DNA of 64,000 nucleotides, taken from contig NC_016488.1 of NCBI RefSeq assembly GCF_000227115.2, forward strand, positions 310,001 to 374,000, in the 5' to 3' direction. Shown one piece after another: positions 29,116 through 40,638 of the stretch. How positions within the stretch are numbered: position 1 is the first letter of the stretch; each line of letters begins with the position of its first letter. The stretch comes from Naumovozyma dairenensis CBS 421. Its lineage: Eukaryota; Ascomycota; Saccharomycetes; Saccharomycetales; Saccharomycetaceae. Below the pieces are notes generated by a model. The model was not told where the DNA came from, ran no database searches, and saw only the letters and a program-made list of their open reading frames with translations. The translations under genes and the position numbers were made by a program.

Positions 29116-31971
29116 TTATAGATATTCATAGAAGGAATGGTCCCTTTCATTATTTACAGATGCTTTAGGTAGTTTACTACCTTGATTAATCTCCTCGATC
29201 ACTCTTTCAATATCATTTAGTAGTGGGTCCCAAATCTTTGATTCTTCCAGATTTTCTTTAGGAGTTTCCTTCAAAACACTTTTCAAGCTGGACGTTTCTT
29301 GTGGTGAAGATGCATCTTCGTTTCGGAGTTCCGTACTATCATGATTAGAGTTAATACTCTCAGTTGTATCATAGACAGAACTTGATATACTTCTCTTCTC
29401 ATTAACAAAGGGTGTGTCAATGTGTATGGTAGCCGTGGATTCGACATCAGAATTACTGAATGAATCTGAGTCATCGTCATTTTCGTCATCTTCATCATCA
29501 AAATTCAAACTCATACTATAACATAAGGTCTCTAACAAATAATTCCATGATTCAATTTCTACCAATTCATTTATCTCATCACTATAATCTACGTTCAAAT
29601 AACCCACTTTAATTTTCAATTCATTAGGTCTTCTTCTCCCTAAGCAAGTAAATGGTTTATAATCCATGAAAAGACATGATTTATCCAATTCCATAACAGT
29701 ATTTGATATCACAATAATCCCGATATTTTGATCCATGCAATTTGGATAAAATACATTTTTTAACCATTCTGGTGTGAAATTCTGATTTCCAGCATTCTTG
29801 TGTTCACATTTTAATATATCTGCTGCATTGATAACCGCCTTCATAACATCCCCATATGCCAGCACATTGCTATTAGAATCTACTATACAGATTTTGAAAT
29901 TTGGGAATTTCATATTCAACGCAGTTAAGGAGTTATAAAGAGTAGTGGAATTATTTCCCAGCTTCAGTTTGTTGAGATCCAGTTGCAAGACAATTATTAT
30001 ATCATCTGGTCTTTCACGTTTCAAAGACAAAATTGAGCTAATTGTTGTTAATACTGTTGTGATGGTATCTCTATTATTTTGACCAATTTGGTTTTCTGGT
30101 AATGAAAATCCTCTTCTTATAATGACGCTATCATGTGCGTGATCTGTTGTTACGACTTCTATAACTTTATTTGGAGCAATCAAACCTGCGAATGTGCCTT
30201 CATTGTTATTATAGTTACTGATGGCGGAATCTGTATAATTATCTTCAATATCATCGATATTATCGTGTTCTGAGAATTTTTTGATTACAAGAGGTAATGG
30301 CAATGTTGAAGTGAATGCAACTTCTTTAAATGCTAAATCATAATCTAATAATGCAGAAATCCATTTTTGGATAACTTTACTTGTATCGGTATTCAATGCT
30401 TCAGTCAAATAGATATTTTTCTCAATCATTTGGTTCCCAGAAGTCGTTGTAGTGGTACATTTCAAAACTGATGATTTAACAGTATCAATCTTTATGTCAG
30501 AAAGTGGTTTGTAAATTTCCAGATCCTTTAGTTTGGTCCCAAGAAAACTAGTCTCTGCCTTATCGGTCTCTGGCATAGTGGAATCCACTCTAGCTAATAG
30601 TAATGCGTTTTCAAATAAGAAACACCACGTCAAGTCATAATCTGTGCCATTTTTCGATACCATTAATTGATCGACTAATCTCAATAGCCCATAATTTGCA
30701 TCAATTTCCCAACCTTTCAATTGACCTTCAAAAGAACCCAATAGAACTTGAATAAAGTATGATCTTGCGATGGGTAGTGGGACTCTATTTTCTTCTGCTT
30801 CCGGTAGGCTTGATTGTCTAGCTAACGACATCGAGTGAGTATCATTAACTGACGATACTACTGATGATGTAGCAAATATTGAACTTGGACGAGAATATCT
30901 ATTGGTAGGTCTAGGCCTGAAGAACGACTGACTCTTGTTATTACGACTTGTGATAGTGTTTGAACCGGTTGATGATTGCAATCTTGATGGTCTACTAATT
31001 GGTGGTTCTGCTAATGGGAAATTGATAATTTGATTAGGTGAATGTGGTGTTTGATGATGTAATGTTTGGCTTTGAATATTTTGTAGAGGTAAAGGAGATA
31101 GTAGGGGAGATAATATTGACATCCCCTGTGGTTGAGTTTTGATAGTCGGTGAAGGTGGTAACGATGAACCTTGAAGTTGCTGTTGGGGCAGTTGCGTACC
31201 TTGATTTATTAGAAAGTCGGAAATCATTCTATCTTTGAGTTCATCAATTTTAGGGATACATCTAATTGATTTACCTTTCTCTAGAAAACATTTTTCACAT
31301 TGTGGGAACATTGAATAAAAATCTTGCATCTCATTATTAACCGGATCCTGGAATGAAATGATAAGACATTCTTGATGACTCAAATGACTACATTCTAATT
31401 CTATGATTCTTTCTCCATTACTTCTATTTGATATTGCCTCATCACAAAGAGTACATGATTCGTTTAAGAATGATTTCTTTGCAGAAGTGAGTGGTTTAGG
31501 ATACCCAAATGGAACAATCCTCGGAGGAGTTATGTGTCTTACTGTACTCGTTGAAGACGAAGATGATATATTTCTATGTTTTGGAGTGAATAGATTTGAA
31601 GTTGGTCTAGGTAAAGAGGTTGTTCTGAATGGATGATGCTGTTGTTGTTGGTTGGAGGGAGTAATGAAACCGGACCTTAACGGCGACAAAGACGATGTGG
31701 AAGATGAATGTATCAAAGCAGGTGGATTAGAGATATGAGATGAAGCAGGCGATGATGATGTTGCTGCCTTCTTTCTTTTCCCACTATTTCTTTGAAATTT
31801 TTGTAATTTATCAGTCCATTTCTTACTCTTGATAGATGGAGAAGGTGTTCTTAATTCCTCATATTGCGTTGGTAACGACGTAACAATGGCACCAGGTTGT
31901 TCAGGCCACTTCGTAGATCCTGTTGATCCATTATTATTAGTTTGATATATACTATTGGGAGAAGGTTGCAT
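29116..31971 (-). CDS. STE5: Pheromone-response MAPK scaffold Ste5
   Basis: The first in-frame ATG at 31971 gives 951 residues (917 in S. cerevisiae); upstream codons in frame have no ATG before a stop. Parts in order: a basic amphipathic stretch KSKKWTDKLQKFQRNSGKRKK (about 49-69), which fits the plasma-membrane-binding/NLS motif; a RING-H2 domain from CTLCDEAISNR to FPQCEKC (about 173-228), which binds Ste4 G-beta; a PH-like region near 410-560; and a VWA-like scaffold domain with the conserved block GRRRPNELKIKVGYLNVDYSD (about 785-805). A Ser/acidic tail follows. Ste5 assembles Ste11, Ste7 and Fus3. Many SP/TP sites flank the membrane motif, as in the Cdk-controlled region of S. cerevisiae Ste5. 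Confidence 0.92.
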   Translation of the reverse strand: MQPSPNSIYQTNNNGSTGSTKWPEQPGAIVTSLPTQYEELRTPSPSIKSKKWTDKLQKFQRNSGKRKKAATSSSPASSHISNPPALIHSSSTSSLSPLRSGFITPSNQQQQHHPFRTTSLPRPTSNLFTPKHRNISSSSSTSTVRHITPPRIVPFGYPKPLTSAKKSFLNESCTLCDEAISNRSNGERIIELECSHLSHQECLIISFQDPVNNEMQDFYSMFPQCEKCFLEKGKSIRCIPKIDELKDRMISDFLINQGTQLPQQQLQGSSLPPSPTIKTQPQGMSILSPLLSPLPLQNIQSQTLHHQTPHSPNQIINFPLAEPPISRPSRLQSSTGSNTITSRNNKSQSFFRPRPTNRYSRPSSIFATSSVVSSVNDTHSMSLARQSSLPEAEENRVPLPIARSYFIQVLLGSFEGQLKGWEIDANYGLLRLVDQLMVSKNGTDYDLTWCFLFENALLLARVDSTMPETDKAETSFLGTKLKDLEIYKPLSDIKIDTVKSSVLKCTTTTTSGNQMIEKNIYLTEALNTDTSKVIQKWISALLDYDLAFKEVAFTSTLPLPLVIKKFSEHDNIDDIEDNYTDSAISNYNNNEGTFAGLIAPNKVIEVVTTDHAHDSVIIRRGFSLPENQIGQNNRDTITTVLTTISSILSLKRERPDDIIIVLQLDLNKLKLGNNSTTLYNSLTALNMKFPNFKICIVDSNSNVLAYGDVMKAVINAADILKCEHKNAGNQNFTPEWLKNVFYPNCMDQNIGIIVISNTVMELDKSCLFMDYKPFTCLGRRRPNELKIKVGYLNVDYSDEINELVEIESWNYLLETLCYSMSLNFDDEDDENDDDSDSFSNSDVESTATIHIDTPFVNEKRSISSSVYDTTESINSNHDSTELRNEDASSPQETSSLKSVLKETPKENLEESKIWDPLLNDIERVIEEINQGSKLPKASVNNERDHSFYEYL

Positions 31972-32852
31972 TAAACAGTACGAACAATGTGTGTATATAA
32001 CTTTTGGTGAAGATCTTCTGCTATTATTTTTAGTATACGCCAATGAACGGCTAAAGCATAATATACCAAAAAGGATATATTCTATCTACCTTATGAATAT
32101 GGCTTATTGTTGTTTTTCTTGGTTCCCTTTTACCTTCGTAGAATCTTCGAACGAAGTAGCTTATTTTCCTATTTCGGCTCATCTAAACATTGATGTAAAA
32201 TTTAACATGACGGCTTTTCTCCGTTTTATTTTTATGACATTAATTTGGTATATAACTTGCACATGAACAAAAGGAAATGAGTAAGCATGTATAGTATGGA
32301 GCCTGAAGCAGCTGGAGGTCGTTATGGTTGCGAACAAGGCTTGAGTGTGAATGTAGAAAAATGTATCTTCATCAATAACGGATACACTATAAATGTCAAC
32401 TGTTGCCATCCTTGGACTTATATAGTGGTTGTGACAGTCCGTTTGATGCTCCTGTCCATTCTGAAAACACATCATTTTATCCAGTATATAATTTCATGTA
32501 AAGATGATTTTTTTTTCCAACAGAAATCTCTTTTTTAACAGCAAAAGGACATCCCTGGGTACATATCCAGTACTTACACATATTACCACCTTATACACAA
32601 AGTAAGGACTTCTACAGTTCATTGCTTTGAGTCCCTGAATGGAAACACTGTTAATTAACCTATTATGGTATAGAAATCATTCCATGGGTCTTACAATATA
32701 TATATATAGTGAATAACTACAGACGGAAAGATATTGCATAAAAATAGCAGTAACCATATTGGTGTGAACATCGCTAGTATTATATATTTATTTTTGGTCA
32801 GTATCCGTGAGTAGCCGCCGGATCTCAATTCCGTGAACAACGATAAATAAAC

Positions 32853-32939
32853 TGAAAAATTTCCCAGAAAAAAAACATTTCTGAAAAAATCTGAAAAATT
32901 TCAGCTCTGAAAAGTTTTTTGGGAAATTTGCGATGAGCT
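32853..32939 (+). promoter_or_regulatory. RRPE and PAC motifs (ribosome-biogenesis regulon)
   Basis: Two copies of the RRPE core TGAAAAATTT (32853-32862 and 32892-32901) are followed by a perfect PAC box GCGATGAGCT (32930-32939), about 290 bp upstream of the ARX1 ATG. In yeasts these bind Stb3 and Dot6/Tod6 and mark ribosome-biogenesis genes, which fits Arx1. Confidence 0.8.
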
Positions 32940-33188
32940 TTGAAAAATATATGCAAAGGCTCTTTATGCAGTATATTCACGTAGTAGCAAATACTGGTAA
33001 TTGTAACTGTAGATATTATTTATTACTACTGATCTTACATACTATAGATAACAATAGATCTCTTCATAAATATAATTGTTCTTTCTTTGTTCATATACAG
33101 GATCCACTGAGACAAAAACTTGGACCTTATCTTCAACTACCAGCAGCGGTTTAGCATATCAGAAAGACGAAGAACAATTTCCTCCTAC

Positions 33189-33189
<1 letters not shown>

Positions 33190-33225
<36 letters not shown>
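33190..33225 (+). repeat. (AAT)12 repeat abutting the ARX1 start codon
   Basis: Twelve uninterrupted AAT units end exactly at the ARX1 ATG. If translated from an upstream start they would encode Asn, but there is no in-frame ATG upstream, so the repeat is 5' leader sequence. Confidence 0.95.
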
Positions 33226-33226
<1 letters not shown>

Positions 33227-34968
33227 TGTCTTTAGCCATCTCTAGTGAAGATACCCAAGTTCTATTAAAGGACAAAAATGTCTTACAAGAATCTGTTCTA
33301 GATAAATATAGAACCGCAGGTCAAATTGTCCAAACAGCATTGAAATATATCACAGGATTAATCAACGATACATACCATTACAAGACCACCCAACATCAAT
33401 TCACCATTCCTGAATTATGTCTCCTAACAGATTCATTCATCCTAACTCGTTTAGAAAATTATTACAAAAACAAAGTCAACGAACGTGGTATTGCTATCCC
33501 AACTTGTATCGATGTCGATCAAATCGCTTCTGGATGGTGTCCTGAAATCGATGATGTGGAAAACATCAAAAATTGGAATAAATTCGCCAACTTGGAAACC
33601 TCTCCATTCACTTCATCAATCACTGGTGTGCTAAGAGAAGGTGATTTAGTTAAGATCACCTTAGGTGTCCATATTGATGGTTACACTTCTCAAGCTTCAC
33701 ATACTATGGTTATTTATCCAACTACTCAAGAACAAGATGTTGTTAAACCAGCTGGTCCATTATTAGGTGGCAAAGCTGATGCTGTCGCATGTGCTCATAT
33801 TGCTATGGAAACTGTTGTCGCATTATTAGCATGTGCATTGACTCCAGAGAAATTACCTCCAACTTTAGCTTCTCACGGTGGTCAAGTTACAGGTCAATTA
33901 ATTAGATTGGTAGTAGACACTATTGCTAAGTCATATAATTGTAATGTAGTTCCAGGGTCTCGTGTTCGTAGAATCAGAAGATTCTTAGCGGGTCAAAATG
34001 AAGGGATCGTGGCTGAAAGAGAATATAAAGGTGTCATTTGGACCGAATCTCATCAAGAACAACAATTATTATCTAATTCTGATGCCAAGGATTTGGCTAT
34101 TGTGGAACGTTCTCGTACTATGGTTACATCTGCATCTGCTGTTCCAGTAGATGATTTCGTTGTCAAAAATGGCGAAGTTTATTTAGTTGATTTGAAAATG
34201 GTTCCATTAGATCAATTGACTAAAAAGGGATTGGTTACTTTAGAAACTATCGATTCATTCTCAGGTAAATCACATAAGGAAAATGATTTAGTAGCAAGAT
34301 CAGGTTCATTCGTTAGAGATTTTGCTCAAAGTCATATTCTTAAATTGAAAACTTCAAGACAGTTATTAACCAAGATTGATAATCAAGGTGTTTATCCATT
34401 TAAATTATCTCATCTTTCTCAGAATAATTTCCCCCTATCATCTGATGATGAATTTGATCAATTAAAGAAAGAATTGAAATCATTTAGACTTGGTATGAGT
34501 GAAATTTCTAATAATTATCTTTGTGTAGAGACGCCAATACAGGTTGCTAAATGGATTCCATGGGATCATATATTAAAATCCACAAATTCCAATGGTAATT
34601 TAAGTTATGATGCTACAGCCACCCTAACGTTACCAGGTCATGAAATACCATTACCAAAATTAGGAATTTCAGCATTAAAATTGAAAGCTTTAATGAATTC
34701 TACAAAGGAATGTGTTACATTACCTGTAGCACGTGAATGTAATACTGTTGTACTATGTGATACAGATGTTAGTGCTACTGATAGACCCGAATTATTAAGA
34801 TTGACTGGTGGGTCCAAGACTTGTCAACCAAGTTGGGTTCATTCTAAACATGAATTAAATAAGTCAGAGTCAATTGTTGAAGGTATTTTCCAATTAGATT
34901 CTTTGACAAAGGATAAGAGATTCGGTATATTATTAAGGGAAACTCAACCAATGAAGGCAACCATTTGA
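33226..34968 (+). CDS. ARX1: 60S ribosomal subunit export factor Arx1
   Basis: The start at 33226 gives 580 residues, close to the 593 of S. cerevisiae; the frame is open upstream but without ATG. The protein has the methionine-aminopeptidase 'pita-bread' fold: residues about 25-400 include KYRTAGQIVQTALKYITGLI and IPTCIDVDQIASGWCPE, and the GDLVKITLGVHIDGYTSQASHT segment replaces the metal-binding Asp/His set of active enzymes. Arx1 binds the 60S exit tunnel and nucleoporins and is an export receptor (known). PAC/RRPE sites upstream agree with ribosome-biogenesis control. Position matches YDR101C. Confidence 0.9.
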
Positions 34969-35171
34969 AAAAATTGAATAAAAAAAGTATTCCTTAGATA
35001 GCTGCGTACATATATCCACATATACAAATATATATAACTAAAAAACTGTAAATTAATATTATTAGATTTTTGAAATATTTTTTTTGAGATAGATTATTAT
35101 GAAACTACGTATATTTTTGAAGGATAATAGTAGAAGGACGCAGGAAGGAATACGCGAGGTATTAGATATGT

Positions 35172-35630
35172 TTAGATGACATCATCATCGTCATCACCAA
35201 TTTGATCATTAATATTATCATCTCCAATAGATATTGATGAAGAAGAACCGGCTGCTTTATAATTTGAAGGTTCTTCAACGACAGGCATAAATTGGAAAAG
35301 GATATGAGCAAGCCCTAGAATCAATAAGACGATTGAATTAATAACTTTTAATGGACCACCGTTGAAAAGTATAATGCTTAATAAGATATAAAGTAACCCC
35401 CTTCCTAAGAAACTAAAATAAAATGATACAAATCTATACATTTGTGGTGGTACTTTAAATTCAAAATGAACAATCAATATGGAAAGAACTAGTGCGTATA
35501 AGGCTAATAAAGCCTTACCAAAATCTGTAAATATGTATGTTAATTGAGCCAATGATGATAATACTGATGATGTTCCAACAATTATATTTGAGAATTTGAA
35601 AAATGTTTCTGGGATTGCCGAGGATGACAT
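35172..35630 (-). CDS. TVP15: Golgi membrane protein Tvp15
   Basis: The 152-residue protein has four hydrophobic segments (roughly residues 13-32, 36-55, 66-85 and 92-114) and an acidic cytosolic tail rich in Asp that ends DDDDDVI. This matches Tvp15 (143 aa), a late-Golgi vesicle protein found with Tvp18 and Tvp23. It has an ATG start and is followed in the same direction by BMH2, as YDR100W/YDR099W are. The molecular role is not well known. Confidence 0.88.
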   Translation of the reverse strand: MSSSAIPETFFKFSNIIVGTSSVLSSLAQLTYIFTDFGKALLALYALVLSILIVHFEFKVPPQMYRFVSFYFSFLGRGLLYILLSIILFNGGPLKVINSIVLLILGLAHILFQFMPVVEEPSNYKAAGSSSSISIGDDNINDQIGDDDDDVI

Positions 35631-36316
35631 GGTTGTATTTGGTTTGGTCTAGTTTAATCTTCTTGAAAATGAGCTAATGTTAATAGTTCTTTTACTTGCT
35701 TGCAAGTACAATGCTAAGGTATATGTTCTTATACTTTAATATATACAAAAATGTGTCCAAGTCAAGGGGTTCTACGTTTTGCTGTTTTGTTTCGTGCGTG
35801 TAATTTCTGCAATTTTCAATTTCGCTAAAACTTCGAAGTTACAGCAACAGGTCGTCGCTTCTTATCCCTTAAAATATTCAGTCTCTCTTAAGAAGAGGAA
35901 GATGAGATTTAAAAAACGGTTGAATTAAATTAATTGCATTCATCGACACAACTGTGGAAAAAAATAAGAAACAGTCGATATTTACAGGTCAGATGGAAAA
36001 AGAAATAGCTTGATGAAGGAGTAATCCTGTTGTCCGTTTTACTTGTCATATTATATTAATCATTACTAAAGAAAAGTGTTCGAAGAAAGAAGCGTCCGGT
36101 TATGTACACCAGATGAGTTACCACTATCTACCACCACTACTATTATATAAATATATACCTATATTATGGTACTGAGAATAACGAAAAAAAATTAAATCAT
36201 TATTTAATCATTGATTTAATTATAATTATATATATATTTCTTTGAAAACTTTATGTTTTTTTTTTTCTTTACTTTCATTTCTTCTTTCATCTCTTCATCA
36301 TTTTTTTCTAAATAAT
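35631..36316. other. TVP15 promoter and BMH2 3' flank
   Basis: 686 bp with A/T-rich blocks and an ATTTAATCATTGATTTAATTA-like near-palindromic run around 36190-36225, next to the BMH2 end. A T-rich stretch follows just before the BMH2 stop. No gene is seen. Confidence 0.55.
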
Positions 36317-37162
36317 TTATTTTGGAGCTTCACCTTCTTCAGTAGCACTTGGACCACCAGCAGCAGCGGCGACATCAGAACCATCAGCTGGAGCAACAGC
36401 AGGAGCAGCTTGTTCAGGAGCTGGTGCACCGCTACCTTGGTTTGATTCAGACATATCAGAAGTCCATAAAGTCAAGTTATCTCTTAATAATTGCATGATT
36501 AAGGTACTATCTTTGTATGATTCTTCAGATAAAGTGTCTAATTCAGCGATAGCGTCATCGAAAGCTTGTTTAGCCAAATGGCAAGCTTTATCAGGAGAGT
36601 TTTGAATTTCGTAATAAAAGACAGAGAAATTCAAAGCTAAACCTAAACGAATTGGATGAGTTGGAGGTAGATCAGTGGTAGCGATTTCTGAGGCAGTTTT
36701 ATACGCTTCCAAAGATGAATTTGTTGCTTTTTCTCTGACATCACCACTTGAAAATTCAGCTAAATAACGATGATAGTCACCTTTCATCTTATAATAGAAA
36801 ACTTTTGATTCACCAGTGGTAGCTGATGGGATTAAATGAGAATCCAAGACAGATAAGATATCATCAGAAATCTTGGTTAATTCATTTTCAATTTTAGAAC
36901 GATAAGAACGAATCAATTCAACTTGATGGTTTGATTTCTCTTTAGATTCCTCCTTTTGTTCAATGGAGGAAACAATTCTCCATGAGGCACGACGAGCACC
37001 GATGACATTCTTGTAAGCGACAGAAAGTAAATTACGTTCTTCGACAGATAATTCTTGACCTGAAGATGCAACTTCTTTCATACTTTCTACCATTTCTTCA
37101 TAACGTTCAGCTTGTTCAGCTAATTTGGCTAAGTAAACGGAATCTTCACGGCTTGACGACAT
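36317..37162 (-). CDS. BMH2: 14-3-3 protein
   Basis: This 281-residue 14-3-3 protein binds phosphoserine/threonine motifs and acts in Ras/PKA, TOR, DNA damage and carbon signalling. The phosphate-binding residues are visible: the Lys in [10 protein letters not shown], and Arg/Tyr in [10 protein letters not shown]. The conserved signatures [21 protein letters not shown] (about 42-62) and [21 protein letters not shown] (about 213-233) are present. The C-terminus is the typical yeast-specific Gln/Ala/Pro/Gly tail. Codon usage is strongly biased, which fits an abundant protein. Position (YDR099W) makes it BMH2 rather than BMH1, a duplicate pair. Confidence 0.95.
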   Translation of the reverse strand: MSSSREDSVYLAKLAEQAERYEEMVESMKEVASSGQELSVEERNLLSVAYKNVIGARRASWRIVSSIEQKEESKEKSNHQVELIRSYRSKIENELTKISDDILSVLDSHLIPSATTGESKVFYYKMKGDYHRYLAEFSSGDVREKATNSSLEAYKTASEIATTDLPPTHPIRLGLALNFSVFYYEIQNSPDKACHLAKQAFDDAIAELDTLSEESYKDSTLIMQLLRDNLTLWTSDMSESNQGSGAPAPEQAAPAVAPADGSDVAAAAGGPSATEEGEAPK

Positions 37163-38742
37163 TATATTTTGAATGATTTGATTGTTTTGTTCTTTGTAGG
37201 ATGAATTAAAAATTTGTTAGTCTTGAGGTTTAAGAGTGGGAAAAAAGACTAAATAAAAAACAGAACTGTTTTGATGTTTTGATCTGAAATAGAAGTAACT
37301 AGATAATAAAAAATGTAGATTAAAGATTGTTAGTAAGAAAGTTGATTAGAATAAAAGATTGTAAATAACGAAAAATCATTCTGTTGTCTAGGTTTATGAT
37401 TTAGTATTGTCGTTGTCCCTCAGAGATATGAATATGTTCCGCGCGCAAATACCTCATTTTCTGCAGCAAAGTAAGAAAAGATTTTAACATGGGATCAAAT
37501 GGTGTAAATGCTATTGCGGAGTTGTCTCCGTGAGTGGTTCCTCTGGTTCTTGACATCTCTACTTGTCTGTTTATCTACTTCTCTTCTTATCACTTGCATT
37601 GGTGTTTTTTAAGGGAAAAACGCGGCTGCTGTAAGTTGTAATTTTTTTTGCCACCGGTAAGTTACGCTTGTAATTACATAGAGAGGGCAAAGTGGATTGA
37701 TCGATCAATCAATCGTCATTGGGTGGCCATTAATACTTCTAATGTAGACACCAAATCCTCCGTTGGCATTGTAATTCGATAGGACAGCGCTGTTCTGGTT
37801 CTTGTTTATCTTTTTTGTTTAGCTTTGTTTTGTTGTGTTCGCTAAGCAATTAGGGGTAAAAAGATCAAAAAAGACAACATAACATTGTTCAGATATTCCT
37901 ATTTAGTTTGACTAGAGAATGACATTTTGTTTGGTAGAGTAACATACGAGCTTGGTTTAGAGTATTATCCTCGATGATAATGTTCGTTTTCTCAATGGTT
38001 ATATCTATGTTTGTCTGCAAAATAGAGAGTACATATGAGGGAGAACCGTCTTATAAACATAGAAGGAAATTACGGTATCGTTAGTTAGTGTAAAAACTAT
38101 AATATTAACATAATATTTTTATTTAACAGGGATAAAGTGAGAAACAGAAAGCGAAAGAGAGCGGGTGTGTTATAGCTGCGGTGTGTGGGTGAAAGCGTTG
38201 CCTTAGGGCGGGTAACAGATTGTGTGGACTTGGGTGCACGTGATATGGATTTATAGTTGCGATATTGGAGCAAATTTATTATAGTATCCGTGAGGCATTA
38301 ATCGGATATATAATGCACGTGACAGACCGAGCCACAGTTTTTCCTGGGGACTTAAGGGTCAGGTGACCTGGAATGTCTTGGAACCTTTTCACTTTCGCCT
38401 TTCGGAAATGAAAAATTTCAATTCCAATGCCTATACGCACAGACGTACCTCTGTGTGTGTGCATACACTGCAAAAGAACATCATCACAATATTGATATTA
38501 ATAATACCTCGATGACAAATCCGCTTTTAGCAATTTACGTTATTGACCATCTTCAGAACAGCAGTCAATAGGTAAGTAGGTACTTGAAACTTAAAGAACG
38601 TAACCATATCTATCACCACTACCCTAATATAAATAGTTAACCTTGTATTTTTCTAGAGTAACGATACCTCTTTCTCCAACATACAAAAGCAATTCAGAAG
38701 AAGAAGATAGAAAAGAAAATATACAGAGGAAGAACAAAAAAA
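37163..38742. promoter_or_regulatory. Long divergent BMH2/GRX3 promoter region
   Basis: 1.58 kb between divergent start codons without a credible ORF. It includes T-rich stretches near BMH2 and several G/C-richer patches (37440-37450, 37615-37665, 38160-38245). A Cbf1/Met31-type cluster lies at 38237-38340. A TATA-like TATAAATA lies near 38630 before GRX3. Confidence 0.6.
38237..38340 (-). promoter_or_regulatory. Two Cbf1 sites plus a Met31/32-type site
   Basis: CACGTG boxes lie at 38237-38242 and 38316-38321. Read on the minus strand both have the full Cbf1/CDEI form RTCACRTG (ATCACGTG and GTCACGTG). At 38331-38340 GCCACAGTTT is the reverse complement of AAACTGTGGC, the Met31/Met32 consensus, 10 bp from the second Cbf1 site. 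In yeast this pairing marks Met4-controlled sulfur genes. The nearest downstream gene on the plus strand is GRX3, whose ATG is about 400 bp away. Confidence 0.6.
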
Positions 38743-39480
38743 ATGACAGTCATCGAAGTTACCAACCAAGACCAATTCACAGCATTAACCACTACTGAAG
38801 CAGGTTCTAAATTAATCTCATTGTATTTCCACACAAATTGGGCTGAACCATGTCAAATAATGACTCAAGTATATCAAGCAATTAGCGATGAACCAATAAA
38901 TAAAGATAACGTCACATTCTTATCCATCGATGCTGATGAAAACTCTGAAATCTCTGAATTGTTTGAAATTACCTCTGTACCACATTTCGTGTTGATCCAT
39001 AACGGTACTATTTTGAAAGAATTGTCAGGAGCTGATCCAAAGGAATTCATTAACATCTTGGATCAATCTATAAAGCAAATCACCTCTACAAGTAATGATT
39101 CTAAGAAGGAAGGTCATGCTCCGGATCATGACGATGCAGAAGAAGAAGAAGAAGAGGAGGAAACTGAAGAAGAGCTAAATGAAAGATTGGCTAAATTGGT
39201 CAACGCTGCTCCTGTAATGTTGTTCATGAAGGGTAATCCATCTGAACCAAAATGTGGGTTTTCAAGACAAATTGTCGGTATCTTAAGAGAACATCAAGTT
39301 AGATTTGGATTCTTTGATATCTTGAGAGATACAAGTGTGAGAGAATCTTTAAAGAAGTTCTCTGATTGGCCAACTTTCCCTCAATTGTATATTAACGGAG
39401 AATTTCAAGGTGGGTTGGATATTATTAAGGAATCTTTGGAAGATGATCCAGATTTCTTCCAGCATACTATCCAAGCATAA
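38743..39480 (+). CDS. GRX3: Monothiol glutaredoxin (thioredoxin-like + CGFS domains)
   Basis: The 245-residue protein has an N-terminal thioredoxin-like domain (about 5-110, with WAEPCQIM at the active-site place, so one Cys). An acidic Glu linker follows (about 128-146), then a monothiol glutaredoxin domain (about 150-245) with the CGFS motif in [10 protein letters not shown] that binds a glutathione-ligated 2Fe-2S cluster. Grx3/Grx4 deliver Fe-S clusters and signal iron status to Aft1 (known). Position beside BMH2 matches YDR098C. A methionine/sulfur-type site cluster lies upstream. Confidence 0.94.
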   Translation: MTVIEVTNQDQFTALTTTEAGSKLISLYFHTNWAEPCQIMTQVYQAISDEPINKDNVTFLSIDADENSEISELFEITSVPHFVLIHNGTILKELSGADPKEFINILDQSIKQITSTSNDSKKEGHAPDHDDAEEEEEEEETEEELNERLAKLVNAAPVMLFMKGNPSEPKCGFSRQIVGILREHQVRFGFFDILRDTSVRESLKKFSDWPTFPQLYINGEFQGGLDIIKESLEDDPDFFQHTIQA

Positions 39481-40638
39481 TCTGTCGTGATTTCGAGATT
39501 AACGAAAGAAAAAAAGATGACATGTGTTATGAAAAATCAGATACGGGCACTCTTCATGTATTCTAAAAACCACTATTTATCAAAAAAAAAAGAATAAAAA
39601 AAGGGAGGACACACCGGCACATATCCCATTCATTTATATGTTTTCAATACCGTATATAGCCTATTATTTATTATTTTTTTTATTACTATTATTATCATTT
39701 AATTATCAATTCCTTCAAAAAAAAGTGTTTTGAAATAGTTACATTTTATAAGACTTATTTTTCTTTCTCTTCTGAATCAATGGTCCATCCGCTAGAGTTA
39801 TCTTGCATACGTTGGTTTATACGTACTTTGAAAAAAAAAAAATACGGTATAATATCTACAAGAAGGAAGAAATTTCACGTAGTCCTGATCAGTGACCCTT
39901 TCATAATCCACTATAACGGGTTGCCTTTCTACGTACAAATAGCCCCGAATAAAAGGTCGAAAGTCATGGCGGCTATTCTCGCAACATGCACTAGATCCAA
40001 AGAAGTATGATTCAGAATAAATGCTAATCTGTTCTAATGGAAATTGACGAAGAGTAATGGCTGGTACCTACGTACAAGCTTTGACGGTAATACGATTCTC
40101 AGGCTGAATCTAATATTAGTGTACTTTGGATTATGATGAGGCCTACCTCTGTTACAAAATGCGAAATGGGAGGCATTGACTACAACTCTTCATAATGTCA
40201 ATCGCTTGCCTTGGCGATAACAGATTTTTATCTAGTAAAGTCATAAATTTAATTGATGAGATTTAAGAATAAATAATTATCAGTGAGTTATAATAATATC
40301 ATGAGGGGAAAAATTACTGGCGTTACGACTACTTTAGTTCCAAGTGAAGTAGGTGCTTCTTACAGTTATGGATTAATTTTCATCTGAGTTGTGTTAGCTA
40401 CCATTAAGAGAGAACTGATTAGATATGCAGGGGACAATATCCATATATTTAACTATTTTGTCGTACTGACACCAACTTTTTGTGACTATGGCGACGAATG
40501 ACAATGAGAAGAAAAAATCACTCTATAAATTTTAGTGGCCAAAAATTCAATTTCTGTTATAAGAAAACAAATGTTACTACTATTAAAGTATATGCAGAAT
40601 TATGGAAAGTAATATTTATAATTACACATACCATTACA
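39481..40638. other. Gene-poor region downstream of GRX3
   Basis: 1.16 kb with homopolymer A/T tracts near the GRX3 end and no recognisable gene. An ATG frame of 76 codons at 39780-40010 is basic and lacks any feature that supports coding. No RNA gene is recognised. Confidence 0.55.

Larger units (their letters stand above)
31972..33225. promoter_or_regulatory. Divergent STE5/ARX1 promoter region
   Basis: 1.25 kb between two divergent start codons. The ARX1 side carries ribosome-biogenesis motifs (32853-32939) and a pure AAT repeat that ends at the ARX1 ATG. I see no exact TGAAACA pheromone element on the STE5 side. Small frames here (for example 32287-32538) have no recognisable features. 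Confidence 0.5.

Noticed and set aside
38237..38420. Point centromere (CDEI-like CACGTG sites and a TTTCCGAAA-like core on the minus strand near 38395-38415)
   Set aside because: No AT-rich CDEII of about 80 bp lies between properly oriented elements, and the CDEIII match is partial. Some relatives also use different centromere sequences.
39780..40010. 76-codon ATG frame downstream of GRX3
   Set aside because: It is basic and spans an A12 homopolymer. No recognisable feature supports it.
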